Assembly: GCA_937995745.1 (NCBI GenBank)
Contig: CALKIU010000086.1
Coordinates: forward strand, 1 to 8,189
DNA length: 8,189 nucleotides
Direction of reading: 5' to 3'
Source of the DNA: an uncultured Bacillaceae bacterium
GTDB lineage: Bacteria > Bacillota > Bacilli > Bacillales > Cytobacillaceae
Shown here: positions 6,248-8,189 of the stretch, in pieces
Layout: each line of letters begins with the position of its first letter
How positions within the stretch are numbered: position 1 is the stretch's first letter
Translations under genes and position numbers: made by a program
Notes under the pieces: generated by a model
What the model saw: the letters and a program-made list of their open reading frames with translations, nothing else
Told to the model about the DNA's origin: nothing
The model's database searches: none

Positions 6248-6679
6248 TTAAACGTATTTTTTAATAATTTCTCTGGGCGCTTGCAGGAACAAATCGATCA
6301 TGTATTGAATTTCATCGTCGGGTATCGTTTTGAACCCCGGGTGGATTTGCTGGATGTTGGATTTGAACATCGAAGACACATATTGCATGCCGCTTGGCAA
6401 TTTCATATATCCTCCGTAAGAGGTGCATCGCAAAGCGATAAATTGAAAGATGTTGTCGCCGCAATCCTGGATTAACTGTCTTTCGATATCCGAAATCAGC
6501 CAATCTTGGGTTTGGCCAAATAGTTTGTTAATCGTATGGGATACAGTCCAGGTTCTAAGAGCTAATAGTTCAAGGCCGACCATGATTTGTTGTTCTTCCG
6601 GCAGTTGTTGGAAATATCTGTTGAATTCCCGTGACATGGAGCGTTCCGCGATAAAATCATATAGTTCGTTGGCTAACAT
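6248..6679 (-). CDS. Conserved-looking hypothetical protein, 143 residues
   Basis: I do not recognise this protein. It appears soluble and mainly helical, with a charged N-terminus (MLANELYDFIAERSM), an amphipathic middle, a TSYGGYMKLPSG segment near residue 90, and the acidic helix IPDDEIQYMIDLF near the end. It has no signal peptide or membrane segment. The start is well supported: GAGGTG lies five bases before the ATG. Even codon usage over the full length also favours a real gene. It stands alone and converges with the kinase operon. Its leader contains an intrinsic-terminator hairpin (6723-6760), so expression may be attenuated. I see nothing tying it functionally to the operon. Confidence 0.75.
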   Translation of the reverse strand: MLANELYDFIAERSMSREFNRYFQQLPEEQQIMVGLELLALRTWTVSHTINKLFGQTQDWLISDIERQLIQDCGDNIFQFIALRCTSYGGYMKLPSGMQYVSSMFKSNIQQIHPGFKTIPDDEIQYMIDLFLQAPREIIKKYV

Positions 6680-6720
6680 TGGGACACCTCGGTTTTGGAA
6701 TATTAGATGATGCTAATTAG

Positions 6721-6828
6721 TTAAAAAACATCCATGACCTGCCGCTCACGGCAATGGATGAAAATGCTGTTTCAGAGAAGTTTTTTGCCGCCGCTGTCGT
6801 GAACGAAAAAATTTCCGAATACTGCTAA
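6721..6828 (+). pseudogene. Possible C-terminal remnant of an unknown gene
   Basis: The frame 6721-6828 reads LKNIHDLPLTAMDENAVSEK and continues with FFAAAVVNEKISEYC before a TAA. The sequence is balanced and protein-like, unlike the AT-rich surroundings. It contains an ATG at 6754 but no ribosome binding site, and TAG stops the frame just upstream. It may be the tail of a lost gene. The 6729-6760 hairpin overlaps it, so the resemblance could be accidental. Confidence 0.2.
6723..6760 (-). terminator. Terminator or attenuator hairpin upstream of the 143-residue gene
   Basis: On the minus strand, CATCCAT (complement of 6760-6754) and ATGGATG (6735-6729) form the outer stem, and TGCCG/CGGCA the inner one with a four-base loop. 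A four-base bulge lies on one side. Six T follow at once (6728-6723). It ends 43 bases before the ATG of the minus-strand gene. It may attenuate that gene, or be the terminator of a gene now lost. Confidence 0.55.
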
Positions 6829-6855
6829 TTATAGCTTCCTTTTATAATTGGTCTA
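6828..6855 (-). promoter_or_regulatory. Possible promoter for the 143-residue gene
   Basis: The minus strand reads TAGACC (6855-6850), 16 bases, then TATAAT (6833-6828). The -10 is perfect; the -35 matches TTGACA at four of six positions. A transcript from here would carry the terminator hairpin at 6760-6723 in a leader of roughly 140 bases. Confidence 0.3.
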
Positions 6856-6948
6856 GGAAAATAATTATTATATTTAAAAAGTAATTACAGTATAAATAAA
6901 ATACCTAAAACTGTAAAGCATATTCCCTTAAAAACATGGATTTAGAGA

Positions 6949-7002
6949 CGGGGGGACAGGTTAGGTGTCCCAAGTTGGGTAGGGACAGGGGGACGGGTTA
7001 AA
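6949..7002. repeat. Fourth REP-like copy, partial, joined to a gene fragment
   Basis: GGGAC (6953-6957) and GTCCC (6967-6971) repeat the palindrome seen after the operon, again inside GGGGACAGGTT. A second unit begins at 6982 (GGGACAGGGGGACGGGTT) but has no closing GTCCC. It runs straight into coding-like sequence near 7000. The break suggests insertion or recombination at the repeat. Confidence 0.65.
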
Positions 7003-7158
7003 GGTGATGAAATTGATTTCACAAAAGTGAAAGCCTATAAGAAAAACATTTTTAATAATTTTGTGGACAAATTGGCAAAAGAAAAAAGGATAGAATACGA
7101 AATTAATCTGATGCTCCAAGATATAAATCCTTATTCTGAGCCACAATATAATTCATAA
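7000..7158 (+). pseudogene. C-terminal fragment of an unknown protein, 5' end replaced by a REP-like repeat
   Basis: From 7000 the frame gives 52 residues: KGDEIDFTKVKAYKKNIFNN, then a lysine-rich helix, a tail with LMLQDINPYSE, and TAA at 7156-7158. The frame is open back to 6946, but that part only translates the REP-like repeat and contains no ATG, GTG or TTG start with a ribosome binding site. The composition is natural for a protein, so this looks like the end of a gene whose front was lost. The family is not recognised. Confidence 0.4.
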
Positions 7159-7282
7159 AAAACAATTATATTTTTCGAATGAGTGGTGAATCCCGATAGG
7201 CTGTTTATTATGTTCTTGAATCGTTACTATTAAATCAAAGCATATCGTATACATGATATATACTATATAATAAGCGGTGTAA
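7159..7282. promoter_or_regulatory. AT-rich region with possible promoter and operator of the toxin-antitoxin remnant
   Basis: TATAAT occurs at 7266-7271, just before the decayed toxin frame, without a good -35. Immediately upstream, TATCGTATACATGATA (7243-7258) is an imperfect palindrome around GTATAC. Toxin-antitoxin operons of this type are usually autoregulated by the ribbon-helix-helix antitoxin at such sites, so it is a plausible operator. Confidence 0.3.
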
Positions 7283-7547
7283 AAAATTGATTGGGATAGG
7301 CACAATCTGAATCATATACTCAGACATAATATCACACCAGAAGAAGATGAAGAAATTTTTTATAACCCTAACCGTTATAAGTTTAATGCTTACGGAGGAA
7401 GAAGAAAATTAATCGGCATGACAGAAGTCGGAAGAATGTTAACTATAGTTTATGAAAAAAAGAAAAAAATTCAGGATAATAACCGGATGAGATTCAACCA
7501 AAATCGAAAAGAAAGCTTATAATTGCCATAAAAGGAGGTCAATATAA
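7283..7547 (+). pseudogene. brnT: Decayed BrnT-family toxin gene
   Basis: The frame from 7283 reads KIDWDRHNLNHILRHNITPE, followed by EDEEIF, GGRRKLIGMTEVGRMLTIVY and a poly-lysine run. This is the order of motifs in BrnT, a RelE-like ribonuclease toxin (WDxxNxxHI, GxT..GR.L.VVY). Three lesions are visible. The expected start is lost: GTG at 7277 is followed at once by TAA. A frameshift lies in the A runs at about 7455-7468, after which the family-typical C-terminus FRIIT.DSTKIEKKAY is found in another frame. TGA at 7488-7490 interrupts that tail. The tail frame ends at 7547, four bases before the antitoxin ATG, as in intact brnTA operons. The toxin should be inactive unless some lesions are sequencing errors. 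Confidence 0.7.
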
Positions 7548-7550
7548 TTT

Positions 7551-7912
7551 ATGAAGCCTAATGATAATATTCATTCTAATGAACCTAAATATGACGAAAA
7601 AGGCAGGCTTATTATGAACGACCCGAGTGAAATTCCGGCTGACATGACGGAAGAAGAAACAGCCGAATTTTGGGAAAAACATGCAATGAGTGAAGAACTT
7701 TTGGAAAAAAGTTTTATACCGGAAGATGATGAAGACGACTTGCCGCCCTTAAAAGAACTACGACACCAATAAGCATAATCATTGAAACAGATTTGCTTGA
7801 CCGTTTGCAAAAACTTGCAGCCATAAAAAATGTTCCTTATAAAACTCATCTAAAACAATTTGTTCTTGAACGCGGTCACGAAGAAGAAAAGAGAGAAAAA
7901 ATAATTTCGTAA
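7551..7912 (+). pseudogene. CopG/BrnA-type antitoxin gene, frameshifted
   Basis: The first frame (7551-7772) gives an acidic N-terminal half with PADMTEEETAEFWEKHAMSE, the FWExH signature of type II CopG-like antitoxins that neutralise BrnT-like toxins. It then stops at TAA 7770-7772. The missing ribbon-helix-helix half continues in the -1 frame to TAA at 7910-7912: TTTPISIIIETDLLDRLQKL, then AAIKNVPYKTHL. One missing A in the run at 7751-7754 would join both halves as PPLKRTTTPISI, a normal family layout. AAAGGAGG (7531-7538) precedes the ATG by 12 bases. The protein as written would lack its DNA-binding half. The alternatives are a homopolymer sequencing error or, less likely, programmed slippage. 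Confidence 0.75.
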
Positions 7913-7921
7913 AAATAAAAT

Positions 7922-7949
7922 AGGAGTCGTATTAAGATATGAGACTCCT
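7922..7949 (+). terminator. Weak terminator hairpin after the toxin-antitoxin remnant
   Basis: AGGAGTC (7922-7928) pairs with GACTCCT (7943-7949) around a 14-base loop that can extend by TAT/ATA. Only TCTTT follows, so the T tract is poor. It starts 10 bases after the antitoxin stop. Confidence 0.4.
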
Positions 7950-8189
7950 TCTTTACGCTTATGCGTGTTCTTTTATGAACTTTCAGCAAATAGAATATAT
8001 AACAATTGATTCATAACCGAGGAGAAGTGAAAGGAAGTCTAATGAATTAAAACTGCTCAAATGCAGTCAACGAATTCCCTGTGTTGCAGATTTGAAAAAA
8101 GTATAATAATCGAATAGATAACAGAAATTTCCTTACCCTCCTAAAAAAAGAGATAACAAACACTTTTTTAATTTGAACTTATATATTTT
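7950..8189. other. AT-rich end of window without a gene
   Basis: I see no supported gene on either strand here. Two tiny adjacent hairpins, ACGC/GCGT (7956-7967) and GTTC/GAAC (7968-7981), lie at the left, and CTGC/GCAG at 8052-8065. A possible ribosome binding site GAGGAGAAG (8020-8028) is followed only by frames of a few codons. Confidence 0.5.

Noticed and set aside
5983..6264. 93-codon plus-strand frame
   Set aside because: It has no ribosome binding site and a Lys/Arg-rich product, and it overlaps both the hairpins and the end of the minus-strand gene.
7745..7760. Programmed -1 frameshift in the antitoxin
   Set aside because: CTTAAAAG is a poor slippery heptamer and no stimulatory structure was seen. 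The adjacent toxin is also broken, so a simple base loss is more likely.

Overview
The window looks like chromosomal DNA from a low-to-moderate GC member of the Bacillaceae (Firmicutes). The reasons are strong GGAGG-type ribosome binding sites, AT-rich spacers, a Gram-positive-style lipoprotein start, and G-rich extragenic palindromes. I assign no species. The centre of the window is one compact plus-strand operon of four genes (766-5760). Both ends are eroded accessory DNA.

Layout. 1-117 (minus) is the 5' end of a lipoprotein gene, stopped by an in-frame TAG at codon 36. 118-765 has no convincing gene. It holds a possible promoter overlapped by an inverted repeat, and a possible folded leader. 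766-5760 is the operon: (i) an 846-residue protein with an IF2_N-like domain, a PIN nuclease domain, a Ser/Thr-kinase-like domain, three zinc ribbons and a CYLTT/CFI-box tail; (ii) a 255-residue TerY/YegL-like vWA protein with an intact MIDAS; (iii) a PP2C-family phosphatase with a C-terminal winged helix; (iv) an unfamiliar protein ending in a J-domain with HPD. Genes i/ii and iii/iv overlap, and ii/iii are 19 bp apart. 5762-5934 is a cluster of REP-like palindromes, the last of which is a strong intrinsic terminator. 5935-6247 holds stem-loops but no gene. 6248-6679 (minus) is a 143-residue unknown protein whose leader contains a terminator hairpin. 6680-7282 holds another REP-like copy fused to a protein C-terminal fragment, plus a second small coding-like remnant. 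7283-7912 is a decayed BrnT/CopG-type toxin-antitoxin pair with several lesions. 7913-8189 has hairpins only.

How the genes may work together. Kinase, PP2C and vWA together make up the TerY-P-type triad, known in E. coli as yegI/yegK/yegL and also found next to tellurium-resistance and DNA-processing genes. No ter genes are visible here. The notable change is that the kinase polypeptide itself carries a predicted RNase (PIN) and a translation-factor-like IF2_N module, and that the operon adds a J-domain protein. My inference is a phosphorylation-gated, metal- or stress-responsive RNA-cleaving system. The kinase would act on itself or a partner, PP2C would reverse this, vWA would be a scaffold, and the J protein would recruit Hsp70. 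A stress or anti-phage role is possible but untested.
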